Source: Methanosarcina vacuolata Z-761 (GTDB lineage Archaea; Halobacteriota; Methanosarcinia; Methanosarcinales; Methanosarcinaceae). Taken from it: 64,000 bases of DNA. Both the position numbers and the translations under genes were made by a program. The first letter of the stretch is position 1. The number at the start of each line of letters is the position of its first letter. The notes under the pieces were generated by a model. It was not told the origin of the DNA, did not search any database, and was given only the letters and a program-made list of their open reading frames with translations. The stretch covers positions 1,612,001-1,676,000 of the forward strand of contig NZ_CP009520.1 of NCBI RefSeq assembly GCF_000969905.1. The letters are read 5' to 3'. Positions 50,150 through 59,061 of this stretch are shown in pieces.

Positions 50150-51736
50150 TTAATAAACCGTTTCCTTCTTTGTACTTGTGTTATATGTCCTGTATTCATC
50201 CTGTTTTTTATCCTGCAGGTAGATGTATCCATATTCCGGATGAATTAGCCTTTTCCTGTACTCTTCCCTGGCTTCAGCCTGGCAGTTCTCACAGGCGTAG
50301 ATCGGAATCGAAATCCCGAATATCCTGGGATTGCCTATGCCTCCATGAGCGTTGGAGTCAATGGTTTTGTAGCCCTGACAGTCAGGGCACATCCGGATGG
50401 ATTCTTCCTGGAATTCCTGAATCATATCCGTGTCGTAAAAGATCTGTTTTTTTCGACGGTAGAAGTCTCCGTGTTTTGCCACCTCAGCCTCTACAAGCCT
50501 GTCCCTGTTTTTCCAGTTTTCAAGCTGGGTTGCAACTATTTCTTCCAGAGTTTTTCTATCCCTTGAAGCCTGGACAAACATGCCTGGCTTGAAGTCGGGT
50601 TCCCTTACGCAGGAATAATCAAGCCCTGCCATTGCAAGGATTATACCTGTATTCACATAAGGCAGTGCACTCTGGATTGCGTAACCTCCTTCAAGCACGG
50701 CCATATCAGGAGCAAGTTTTTCATTCAATTTTGCGTAGCCCTGTGCGGAAAAGCGCATATTTGCGAGAGGGTCGGTGTAGTGGTTATCCTGCCCCGCAGA
50801 GTTCAGGACAAGCTCAGGTTTGAAGTCCTTAAGAATAGGAAGCACAAGGGAATCGAGCACGTAAAGTATGCCTTCATCAGGTGTCCCTGGCGGCAGGGGA
50901 ATATTGATCGTCCTTCCAAGGGCTTTTGGGCCCCCCAGTTCACTCATAAAGCCAGAGCCAGGGTAAAGAGTCCTTCCGTCTTGGTGGAAGGAAATAAAAA
51001 GCACATCAGGATCATTATAGAAAATATCCTGAGTCCCATCCCCATGATGCACATCGGTATCCACAATCGCAATCTTGCGGATCCCGTATGTTTTTCTCAG
51101 ATACTCGACAAGGATAGCTTCGTTATTGATATTACAAAATCCCCGGTTTCCATGTGCAACTGTCATTGCATGGTGGCCAGGCGGGCGGATAAGCGCAAAA
51201 GCATTTTTGACCTCTGCCTTCATCAGGGCGTCCCCGAGCACCAGGCAACTACCTGCTGCGATCAGGTGAGGAGTTGTAGCCTGTGCTTTTACATCAGGCA
51301 CACAGAAATGAACTCTGGCAATATCCCTGTATTCTGCAAGGCGAGGTTTATATTCGGCTATTTCTGGCAGGTCCATCAGGCCTTCTTCAAAGATCTGGTC
51401 TCTGGTATAAAGAAGGCGCTCTTCTCTTTCGGGATGGGTTGGTGAAATAGCCCAGTCAAAGGCAGGGAAGAAGATAAGGCCTGTCTTCTTGGCCTTAGTG
51501 CGGTCTGCCGGGGATAATGGTCCTTTTTTCGCTTCCAGCCCGGTCTTTTTCAGTTCCATTGTATTTCCCTCCTTTCCCTCGGATATTTCAAGCTCGTTTT
51601 CTTTATTTTCTATCGTCTGCATCTCTTCTTTCTCTGCCTTATCTTTATTCTCTGCCTGCTCTTTTTCCTCTTCTGCTGGAGTTGTTCCTGAGCCAGTCTT
51701 CAGTACATCCTTGAGTCTTCCAAACCCCAGTTTCAT
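50150..51736 (-). CDS. Histone deacetylase / acetylpolyamine amidohydrolase family protein
   Basis: About 528 aa. An acidic N-terminal extension (about 10-85) precedes the deacetylase domain (about 85-390): RPPGHHA with the catalytic His pair, CNINNEAIL, VDTDVHHGDGTQDIFY (zinc ligands D and H), SFHQDGRTLYPGSG, and SAGQDNHYTDPLANM with the third zinc ligand; the tyrosine-bearing VLEGGYAI follows. A C-terminal extension carries CPDC and CENC pairs, a likely zinc site. The reaction is removal of acetyl groups from lysine or polyamines; the substrate is unknown. ATG 51736 is chosen because GGAGGG stands 7 nt upstream, and it starts 2 bp after the stop of the hydantoinase-like gene, so the two are coupled. 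Confidence 0.82.
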   Translation of the reverse strand: MKLGFGRLKDVLKTGSGTTPAEEEKEQAENKDKAEKEEMQTIENKENELEISEGKEGNTMELKKTGLEAKKGPLSPADRTKAKKTGLIFFPAFDWAISPTHPEREERLLYTRDQIFEEGLMDLPEIAEYKPRLAEYRDIARVHFCVPDVKAQATTPHLIAAGSCLVLGDALMKAEVKNAFALIRPPGHHAMTVAHGNRGFCNINNEAILVEYLRKTYGIRKIAIVDTDVHHGDGTQDIFYNDPDVLFISFHQDGRTLYPGSGFMSELGGPKALGRTINIPLPPGTPDEGILYVLDSLVLPILKDFKPELVLNSAGQDNHYTDPLANMRFSAQGYAKLNEKLAPDMAVLEGGYAIQSALPYVNTGIILAMAGLDYSCVREPDFKPGMFVQASRDRKTLEEIVATQLENWKNRDRLVEAEVAKHGDFYRRKKQIFYDTDMIQEFQEESIRMCPDCQGYKTIDSNAHGGIGNPRIFGISIPIYACENCQAEAREEYRKRLIHPEYGYIYLQDKKQDEYRTYNTSTKKETVY

Positions 51737-51738
51737 GC

Positions 51739-53445
51739 TTATTCCCTCCTTTTCCATTCCGGTATCAGGCCTGCAGGAATCTGCATGTTTACGTCAAAAA
51801 GCCGCCCTGTAGTATACCAGCCATTGACGACATTGAAGACTTCACTATTAACGATCTCAGCTTCATTGGCATACTCGGAAATTCCGAAATCTTTCGCACG
51901 TTCCCTTAAGAGATCTGCTGCAAGGGTTTCAGCTTCGTCGAGGCTGATTTTATTCAAGTTCTTGAACTTTGTTGTGTTTAGACTGACAATCTCCCCTTCC
52001 TCGGCAACAGAGTACACTTTCTGTTCAGTATCAATGTGCAGGTTCAGAGTAAGCGTGGGCCTTGCAACGGCTGCTCCAATAGCATTTCCCACCTCGGCAT
52101 GTGCGGGAATAACAGGGTTTGCATTAAGTTTTTTTGCAATCTCTGCAATAAGCCCTTTTGCACCCCCTCCGATTCCAACCACGTTTTCAGGCCTTGTATT
52201 TTTCTCCTGCAGTACCTCCCATACTCTGTAAGCAGGCTCCTGTTCCCATTCAAAAAACATCTCATTGACCGCGTCAGCAATCATCTGTGAAACTCTGTCC
52301 ACAATCAGGGATGCAGTTTCAGTTTCGGATTTTCCAAGTTCAGAAGCTGTGACTTTAATCGCTTCACTTGCACGTTCGGGATTTCCTACTTCAATAAGCC
52401 CGAGGAACTTCAGGGCATCCGTGGGGGTAGTTTCTTTTCCTCCCATGCAGTAAGCTGGGCCTGCCCTATCAGGGCCGATTGTTATCTGTTTTGTGCCTGG
52501 GTCCAGGTCCTTAACCCTTACAACACTGTCTCCTCCTATAGCTATCGAGCGGACCGCAAAAGCCCGGACATGTGTAAGGAAACCTCCGAGTTTTACGCCT
52601 TTAGAAGCCAGAAGGGGCTTGCCTGAAAGAATTAATGCAAGGTCTGTGGTAGTCCCTCCTATATCCACTACCACTGAGGTCTCCCCTTCAGAGGTAAGGG
52701 CAAGAGCTCCGATTGTGCTGGCAGCAGGGCCCGAAAATATAGTTTCCACAGGAAATTCTATTGATTTCTCAACCGGAAGAGTTCCTCCATCGGCTTTCAG
52801 GATATACACAGGAGCCCGGATATTTCTCTCCTCAAGGGCTTTATTGATTTTGTCAACAAACTCCTGGTAGCGTTCTCTGGTGGCAGAGGCAAGCATGGCA
52901 GTTGCTATCCGTCTTGGAAAATTCAGTTTTCCAGAAACCTTATGCCCGAGTTCCAGTTTGCAGCCAGGATATGCCTCCCTGAAAATCTCCTCCACCCTGA
53001 GTTCGTGAGAAGGGTTCCTCTGCCCGAACTTACTTATTATGGCTGCTCTCGAAAATCCGGATTTTTGGATCAAACCCACAGTTTTCCTGATCTCGGCCTC
53101 ATCGAGGGGATCAATTTCCCTTCCCCTGTAATCCATAGCCCCTTTTAGATAAAAACTGTCAGGAAAAGTATAACTTGCCGGGTTAACCCCGGGTCCTGGG
53201 ATTAATACCAGGGCTACACGGTCAGTTTTGCCTTCGGCAATGAGATTTGTTATCACGGTTGTACTGAACACTACTCTTTCCAGCTGCTCAGGAGGAATAT
53301 CTTTGCTGACAGCATCAAGGGCCTCAAGCAGGGAATTTAGCAGATTTCCGTGTTCAGTGGAAACCTTGGCAGTACTATACACTTCTCCATTCTGGATAAG
53401 CACTGCATCCGTGGTAGTGCCTCCGACATCAATTCCTATTAGCAT
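51739..53445 (-). CDS. Hydantoinase/oxoprolinase (HyuA-like) family protein
   Basis: 568 aa, with the ASKHA-type ATP-binding elements of the family: GIDVGGTTTDAVLI (3-16), a central VVVDIGGTTTDLALI, SGPAAS, IAIGGDSVV and near the end VGIGGGAKGL. It matches the HyuA half of ATP-dependent N-methylhydantoinase or oxoprolinase; no HyuB partner is in the window. Many archaeal homologues have unknown substrates, so ring-amide hydrolysis with ATP is inferred only from the family. It is the first gene of a two-gene operon with the HDAC-like gene, with only 2 bp between. Confidence 0.82.
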   Translation of the reverse strand: MLIGIDVGGTTTDAVLIQNGEVYSTAKVSTEHGNLLNSLLEALDAVSKDIPPEQLERVVFSTTVITNLIAEGKTDRVALVLIPGPGVNPASYTFPDSFYLKGAMDYRGREIDPLDEAEIRKTVGLIQKSGFSRAAIISKFGQRNPSHELRVEEIFREAYPGCKLELGHKVSGKLNFPRRIATAMLASATRERYQEFVDKINKALEERNIRAPVYILKADGGTLPVEKSIEFPVETIFSGPAASTIGALALTSEGETSVVVDIGGTTTDLALILSGKPLLASKGVKLGGFLTHVRAFAVRSIAIGGDSVVRVKDLDPGTKQITIGPDRAGPAYCMGGKETTPTDALKFLGLIEVGNPERASEAIKVTASELGKSETETASLIVDRVSQMIADAVNEMFFEWEQEPAYRVWEVLQEKNTRPENVVGIGGGAKGLIAEIAKKLNANPVIPAHAEVGNAIGAAVARPTLTLNLHIDTEQKVYSVAEEGEIVSLNTTKFKNLNKISLDEAETLAADLLRERAKDFGISEYANEAEIVNSEVFNVVNGWYTTGRLFDVNMQIPAGLIPEWKRRE

Positions 53446-54030
53446 TCACAATTCGCCTATCCTCGCTGTATATATTTTTTAATTCTTTTATCCTTATGTC
53501 ATATAAAATATAAGTTATATCAATTTCAAAACATAAGGTGCCAGAAACATCAAACTTCAAATAATATCAAGTTCCAGATGAGTTCTCAGTAGAAGCTTAT
53601 ATTATCTGGTTCAACTCACATAGCGCTGTTTCTGAGAGAGTTTTTGATCAAACTTTTTTTGAAAAAGTTTGGTGTTGTCTGGTTTAACTCAAATCGTTCA
53701 GTTTCTGAGAGAGTTTTTGATCAAACTTTTTTTGAAAAAGTTTGGTGTTGTCTGGTTTAACTCAAATATTTCAGTTTCTGAGAGAGTTTTTGATCAAACT
53801 TTTTTTGAAAAAGTTTGATTCACAGGAATACTATTTCTAAGCTTATATGACAAAAACATTCTGAATTGAAAAAAGAATTGTAATCCACAAAAAAGTTTGC
53901 TTCTGAATAAGTGAAAAGAAAAACCCTGTAAGAAAGCCCGATTAATAAGAGTGAAAACAATGAATCTCAGTTTTAACAGTAAAATTGATAGAATTGTAAG
54001 ACGCGGGGAAGTAGTTCTATTTTTTGAAGC
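53446..54030. other. Intergenic region with a 73-bp repeat
   Basis: It contains the repeat array at 53605-53822 and the promoter side of the hydantoinase-like gene. No gene was seen. Confidence 0.5.
53605..53822. repeat. 73-bp tandem repeat, three copies, each with a hairpin
   Basis: Period exactly 73 (53605, 53678, 53751). Each unit has TTTCTGAGAGAGTTTTTGA followed by CAAACTTTTT-TT-GAAAAAGTTTG, a perfect 10-bp stem. The stem resembles a transcription-terminator hairpin. The array sits between the kinase gene end and the hydantoinase gene start. Confidence 0.9.
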
Positions 54031-56763
54031 TCATCTTTTATCTTCAAACCTGATAGTGTATTTTGTTTTATTCCCTTTCTCAAGCTCGATTGTTCCGTTA
54101 ATCTGTTCAACGAGAGCATTTACAAGTTGTAAGCCCAGGGTTTTCGAATTTTTGAAATCCACTTCTTCTGGAAAACGGGCCCCATTGTCCGAGTAGACAA
54201 GAGTAAAACCGGAAGGCAATTCTGGGAATTTCTTTTCGGTTGCTTCGCCTGTTTTTTCACATTCAACTTCATTTCGGGAGAGGGAAATCCTGATTTTTCC
54301 TTCCATACCTTTTGGAAACGCGTACTTAAGGGAGTTTGAGAAAAGTTCATTAATTATAATTCCCAGTGGAATTGCAGTATCAACTCCGAGAAGTGTACTG
54401 TCCACCTCAAGGACAAGCTTGATCTCCTCATTTCCAACTCTGTATGAGTGCAGAATTTCCGCAGTCAATTTATTTAGATATGCTGCAAAATCAACACTTG
54501 CCGCATCCTTTGACTTATAAAGTTCTTCATGAATAATGGACATCGAAACTACGCGTTTTTCACTTTCCCTGAAAGCTTCAATAACCTCTTTGTCTTTGAA
54601 CTTGTCAGCCTGAAGGCTTAGCAGGGAGGAGACTATCTGAAGGTTGTTCTTTATCCGGTGGTGAATCTCCCTCATTCCAATTTTTTCGGCTTTCTTAAGG
54701 GTTTCCTCAGCGATTTTCCTCGGGGTAATGTCATAGGCATACCCCTGAATAAATGCAGTTTCTCCTGAAGTGCTGCATACGTTATGAATTAACTCATGGA
54801 CCCACCTTATGCTTCCATCCTTCCTCCTGAGTCTGTAGTCGTACTCCATAATGGAATTAGGGGAGGGTGAGAGGGCCGGGGAATAAATCAGTTTACTCTG
54901 AATCATATATAACAATGGTCTGTCTTCCGGGACAATAAGGTTAAAGAACTTTATTCTACCAGAAATAAATTCTTCTTCGGTATATCCGGTTATTTCATCA
55001 AGGGCTCCCTCAAGCAAGAGGAGGTCAAAATTCCTGTTAAGTTTAAACGAAATTCCTTTGAAATTCTGTAAAAATGACCTGTATAACTCTTCGCTTTCCC
55101 TCAATTTTATGGAAGATTGTTTAATTGCGGTAACGTCTACCATTACCCCGAGAGCCCTGCATATGCAGTCTTCCTCATCTCTCAGGCATACTCCTTTATT
55201 TTTTACGAAAAAATAGCCTCCATCCTTTCGCTTTAATCTGAATTCCTCACTGAATTTATCTCCTGTATTCCAGCAGTTTTTCAATGACTGCTGCACATTT
55301 TCATAATCCTCTGGATGAATGTGCTCAAGCCAATCGTAAAAATCAAGATTCTCAATTTCTTTACTGCTGTAACCCGTGAGCTCAGTGACTGCTCCTGCCC
55401 ACTCAACCCTACCGTTTTTCAGATCAATATCATATATCATCTGCCCTGTTTGTTCCGCAATAAGGCGGTATCTCTCCTCACTTTTTTGCAATTTCTCTTC
55501 TGTTTTTTTACGCCCTGTAATATCAAGCATTACTCCTAGAAGCCCTTCTATATTCCCACAAAAACTTTTGTACGCGACCTTATTGAAAATGAAGTCTCTT
55601 TTGATCCCGTCAGAGCACAGTACTTTAGTCTCGTAAACCTGGCTTCTTCCTTTCTGGAATAGCTGCCTGTCCATACTGGTGTAAAATTCACTAAGCTCTG
55701 AGGGAATTGCTTCGGAAAGCTCATCTATAGTATGACCGGTTACTTTTTCTTTTGAACTTCCGAGGATCATCCTTGCAAAGAGCTCGTTGCAGCCCTGGTA
55801 ATAGCCTTTTCGGTCCTTATAATATACAGGAGTTGGAATTGTATCCAGTAGAGTTTCCAGAAAATACACCTTTTCTCGGAGTGTGTCTTCCACTTTATTT
55901 CTTTGAATTGTAAATGAAAGGATTATTGCAACAGCATTCAGGAAACGAGTATCTTCCTCGGTAAATTTTTCCTTTCTCGTGCTGTGAGCTGTCAGCATTC
56001 CATAAGGCTTTTCAATACTTCCTAGCAGCAAACTTATTCCACTAATTATACTCAGGGATTCCTCAAGGCCCATTGCGCTGAAGGAATTCTTCTTATCAAG
56101 TTTTTCTAACAGGATAGGGCGACCTGAAAGTACAGTATAGCCAGCTCTTGAAGCTAAATCTTTTTTAATGATCCTGCCTGTGTTTTCTGGCTTCCAGCCG
56201 GTCCCGGTTTCAAATATAAAATTTCCATCAGGCAGGAGTTTTAAGACGCAGCAGTACTCTATGCCAAGAGTTGCTGCAACAAGAGGCAAGGCTTGATCAA
56301 GCAGAGACTGAAAATCCGGGACTTTGAGAGAGAGACCGGAAATTTGGGAAAGCACTTCATACTCTCTTTTTCTTAAGAGTAGCTTCTCTTCGGTCTGTTT
56401 ACAGGAAGTGATTTCAAATGCAGACATAATTACACTTTTGCAGGCAAGTAAAGGAGTAAAAACGATTGAATAAGTTTTCTCGCCTGCTTTCAGTTCAGTC
56501 TGTTCAAATATATTTTTGACTGCCACTCGCCGAGCAGTCTTCAGGATTTCAGCAGGCGCTTTTTCTCCAACCTGGCTTTTAAGAGCTTCAAGTAAGGATT
56601 CTCCTGCTTTATTTGCGTAAAGAACTGTTCCTTCTGACCCTATTCGCAGGACAGGGCCAGGGCTATTTAATAAAAATTCGGCCATCCAGTTTTCTTCGTT
56701 TTCCGCACCCTTAATGTCGTTTCGATTTATGTTAGGGCCACCGTATCCAGATTCTCTGCTCAT
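54031..56763 (-). CDS. PAS/GAF multi-sensor histidine kinase (HisKA_2 type)
   Basis: 910 aa, soluble. Domain order: PAS (about 30-125), GAF (about 140-295, LLDQALPLVAATLGIEYCCVLKLL), PAS (about 305-430), PAS (about 440-560, IYDIDLKNGRVEWAGAV) and PAS (about 570-690), then the phosphoacceptor region REIHHRIKNNLQIVSSLL and an ATPase domain with NELFSNSLKYAF and DNGARFPEEVDF plus TLGLQLV. The G1 box reads DNGARFP where DNGVGIP is usual, so nucleotide binding may be altered. It resembles the kinase at 16745 in the PAS-kinase part. ATG 56763 follows GAAGGA. No response regulator is nearby. The signal is cytoplasmic and unknown. Confidence 0.85.
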   Translation of the reverse strand: MSRESGYGGPNINRNDIKGAENEENWMAEFLLNSPGPVLRIGSEGTVLYANKAGESLLEALKSQVGEKAPAEILKTARRVAVKNIFEQTELKAGEKTYSIVFTPLLACKSVIMSAFEITSCKQTEEKLLLRKREYEVLSQISGLSLKVPDFQSLLDQALPLVAATLGIEYCCVLKLLPDGNFIFETGTGWKPENTGRIIKKDLASRAGYTVLSGRPILLEKLDKKNSFSAMGLEESLSIISGISLLLGSIEKPYGMLTAHSTRKEKFTEEDTRFLNAVAIILSFTIQRNKVEDTLREKVYFLETLLDTIPTPVYYKDRKGYYQGCNELFARMILGSSKEKVTGHTIDELSEAIPSELSEFYTSMDRQLFQKGRSQVYETKVLCSDGIKRDFIFNKVAYKSFCGNIEGLLGVMLDITGRKKTEEKLQKSEERYRLIAEQTGQMIYDIDLKNGRVEWAGAVTELTGYSSKEIENLDFYDWLEHIHPEDYENVQQSLKNCWNTGDKFSEEFRLKRKDGGYFFVKNKGVCLRDEEDCICRALGVMVDVTAIKQSSIKLRESEELYRSFLQNFKGISFKLNRNFDLLLLEGALDEITGYTEEEFISGRIKFFNLIVPEDRPLLYMIQSKLIYSPALSPSPNSIMEYDYRLRRKDGSIRWVHELIHNVCSTSGETAFIQGYAYDITPRKIAEETLKKAEKIGMREIHHRIKNNLQIVSSLLSLQADKFKDKEVIEAFRESEKRVVSMSIIHEELYKSKDAASVDFAAYLNKLTAEILHSYRVGNEEIKLVLEVDSTLLGVDTAIPLGIIINELFSNSLKYAFPKGMEGKIRISLSRNEVECEKTGEATEKKFPELPSGFTLVYSDNGARFPEEVDFKNSKTLGLQLVNALVEQINGTIELEKGNKTKYTIRFEDKR

Positions 56764-57231
56764 TCCTTCGTAAACTTCCTGTTAACTATACAGAATATGT
56801 ATGCCAGAGTTCAAACTTCAGGTATATTTTGTAAGCATCATCCTGGGATTATCATTAAATTTTCTAACATATTAATATTCTGATAATGTGCACTAAATTT
56901 ATTATATGTGCTAAATAAAATGTATCAGATCCAGACAATTAACAATAGATATTTATAAAAAATATGATATTTACAAACCTGCAAGTACCAGGAAGGTCCA
57001 TGGTAATGTCCAATAGAGTTTTTGTTTTCTGAAAACATTAAAAAAATGTTCAGATATACGTGTTCTGACAACGTTTTTGGACTAATACTTGAATGAATTC
57101 TGGAGAGAAAATTTGGAGAAAACTTCAGGTTAAAACTTTGGATTTAAAATATTTTGAAAGAATATTTGAATAATATAAAATCCAGTAACTAAATCTAGAC
57201 TAAAGCTTAAACTTATAAGGGAGGTATTTCT
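56764..57231. other. Intergenic region between divergent genes
   Basis: AT-rich; it contains promoters for the kinase (minus) and the 58-aa small ORF (plus). TGTTCAGATATACGTGTTCTG-like inverted elements near 57049-57070 may be operator-like, but evidence is weak. Confidence 0.4.
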
Positions 57232-57408
57232 ATGGAGGATCTCAATCTACTGAAAAGAAAACTTGACGATATGAATGTATATGATCTTTTTGAATATGTA
57301 AAGGAGAATTACCCTGAAAATGAGGAGCTCTGGATCGGGTCTAAAAAAATAATCATCAGAAAAATTCTTAACTTTGAAAGAAACAGGATGAACGAAGAGG
57401 ATTTCTAA
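57232..57408 (+). CDS. Small acidic protein, 58 aa
   Basis: An ATG preceded 6 nt upstream by a strong GGGAGGT (57219-57225) opens 58 codons ending in TAA. The product starts MEDLNLLKRKLDD, has VYDLFEYVKENYPENEELW in the middle and ends ILNFERNRMNEEDF. It looks like two amphipathic helices with no membrane segment or cysteine. It is not a family I recognise. The strong ribosome site, normal codon use and isolated position with its own upstream region support a real gene. It converges with the rubredoxin gene. A role as a small regulator or binding protein is only a guess. Confidence 0.65.
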   Translation: MEDLNLLKRKLDDMNVYDLFEYVKENYPENEELWIGSKKIIIRKILNFERNRMNEEDF

Positions 57409-57471
57409 TATGCATCTGTAGGATTTCTAACATGCATCTGTTTATGCACTGTTCTTTTTGAAGGTCTTAAG

Positions 57472-57645
57472 TTAAATTTTTTTGAACTTTTCTTTGGGGG
57501 CTCCGCATCTCGGGCATGTCCATGATTTTGGGAGACTTTGAAAAGACGTATCCGGAACTATGGATTGTGAGGAATCACCACGATCAGGGTTGTAAAGGTA
57601 TCCGCAATTGCCGCATCTGTACATTTGAGTCATCCCTGTTTTCAT
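57472..57645 (-). CDS. Rubredoxin
   Basis: 57 aa from ATG 57645 (ATG codons 4 and 7 codons later are alternatives). The two iron-binding knuckles are YRCGNCGYLYNPDRGD and WTCPRCGAPKEKF, four cysteines binding one Fe. The aromatic core residues of rubredoxins (Y of YRC, Y of GYLY, W of SWTC) are present. It transfers single electrons in the cytoplasm, for instance to oxygen- or peroxide-reducing enzymes. Its ATG overlaps the stop of the glutamate dehydrogenase gene (ATGA, 57642-57645), so the two are translated from one mRNA. Between the knuckles the loop DSSQSIVPDTSFQSLPKS is slightly unusual but has the normal length. Confidence 0.85.
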   Translation of the reverse strand: MKTGMTQMYRCGNCGYLYNPDRGDSSQSIVPDTSFQSLPKSWTCPRCGAPKEKFKKI

Positions 57646-58892
57646 ATCCAGCCCCGGAGCTGCATGGCTTCAACCACTCTGCCGACAGCAAGAGTATATG
57701 CAGCCTGTCGCATCTCTACATTGTTTTTTGAGGCAAAATCATATACCGAACAATATGCTTCTTTCATCTTTCTCTCCAGACGATTCCGAACTTCCTCTTC
57801 TTCCCATTGCGTACTTGACTGGTTCTGTACCATCTCAAAGTATGAGACAATAACTCCGCCCCCGTTGCAGAGGATATCTGGGATGATATGAATTCCTTTT
57901 GAATTGAGGATTGCTTCTCCTTCGAATGTAGTTGGACCGTTAGCCATCTCGGCAAGAATCCTGGCTTTAATGTTTCCCGCGTTCTCTTCAGTGATTATGT
58001 TTTCAAGAGAAGCCGGGATCAGGATTTCAACATCCAGTTCCAGCAACTCTTTGTTAGTTAGGTTCTCTGCTCCCGGATAGTTCAGCACCGAACCAGTTGA
58101 GTGCTTATGGCCTGAAACGTCTTCGGGGTCAAGTCCATAGGGTGAGAAGATTGCGCCTTTGCTGTCGCTTACAGCCACAACCTTGCAGCCGTATAGTTTC
58201 TTTGCAAGATAAGCGGCATGATATCCTACGTTTCCAAAGCCATGAACTGCAACTCTTGAATCTTTCAGGTTTATTCCAAGTCTTTCTGCTGCTTCCCTTA
58301 TAGTGTATAAACCGCCTCTTGCAGTGGCATCATACCTGCCTGCCGAGCCTCCAAGGCTTGTCGGCTTGCCTGTAATGGAACCGAACACATTTCTGCCTGC
58401 GAGTTTCGAGTATTCGTCCATCATCCAGGCCATAACCTGTGGATTTGTATAAACGTCAGGGGCAGGGATATCCCTATCCGGGCCTATTATCTGGTAAATC
58501 CCACGGATGTAAGCCCTGCTCAGGCGCTCGATTTCCCTATGTGAAAGTTCTTTTGGGTTGCAAATAACCCCACCTTTCGCTCCTCCGAGGGGCAGCTTAT
58601 GAAGGGCACATTTCCAGGTCATGAGGGCCGCAAGGGCTCTCGTTGTTTCCATAGTACCGTCGGGATGAAAACGAACACCACCTTTCGTGGGGCCCAGAGC
58701 TTCGTTGTACTGAACCCGAAAGCCTTTAAAAACCTTAATAGAACCATCATCCATGTGGACAGGGAGGGAAACATAGAGTTCTCTCATAGACACTTCCAGG
58801 AACACTTCCATATCAGGCGTGAGTTTAAGGCCTGCAGCACAGGTGCACAGGTGCTGCTTAACGTCTTCAAGGAGCTTGGAGCGAGAACTCAA
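57642..58892 (-). CDS. gdhA: Glutamate dehydrogenase (Glu/Leu/Phe/Val dehydrogenase family)
   Basis: 416 aa, the usual length of archaeal and bacterial hexameric GDH. Motifs: FKGFRVQYNEALGPTKGGVRFHP (glutamate-binding region), LPLGGAKGGV with the catalytic lysine, DIPAPDVYTNPQVMAWMMDEY with the catalytic aspartate, a Rossmann VAVHGFGNVGYHAA, and NGPTTFEGEAIL. It interconverts glutamate with 2-oxoglutarate and ammonia using NAD(P). The start is TTG 58892, supported by GGGGGG about 8 nt upstream; no ATG precedes the conserved region. Rubredoxin overlaps its stop. Leucine dehydrogenase activity is a less likely alternative. Confidence 0.88.
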   Translation of the reverse strand: MSSRSKLLEDVKQHLCTCAAGLKLTPDMEVFLEVSMRELYVSLPVHMDDGSIKVFKGFRVQYNEALGPTKGGVRFHPDGTMETTRALAALMTWKCALHKLPLGGAKGGVICNPKELSHREIERLSRAYIRGIYQIIGPDRDIPAPDVYTNPQVMAWMMDEYSKLAGRNVFGSITGKPTSLGGSAGRYDATARGGLYTIREAAERLGINLKDSRVAVHGFGNVGYHAAYLAKKLYGCKVVAVSDSKGAIFSPYGLDPEDVSGHKHSTGSVLNYPGAENLTNKELLELDVEILIPASLENIITEENAGNIKARILAEMANGPTTFEGEAILNSKGIHIIPDILCNGGGVIVSYFEMVQNQSSTQWEEEEVRNRLERKMKEAYCSVYDFASKNNVEMRQAAYTLAVGRVVEAMQLRGWI

Positions 58893-59061
58893 AGTTATCC
58901 CCCCTTTAAAATAATGGGCTCCCGAAAGTTAAATACCTGCTGGAAATTGGCCCTCTGAACACCGTGATCATTAAAAAGTAGCATGGGCCTCAAACCCGTT
59001 CTATCCTTTCAACTGAAGCAGTAAAAATAAAAAAGCCTCAATTTTAAGAGGCTGCAAGATA

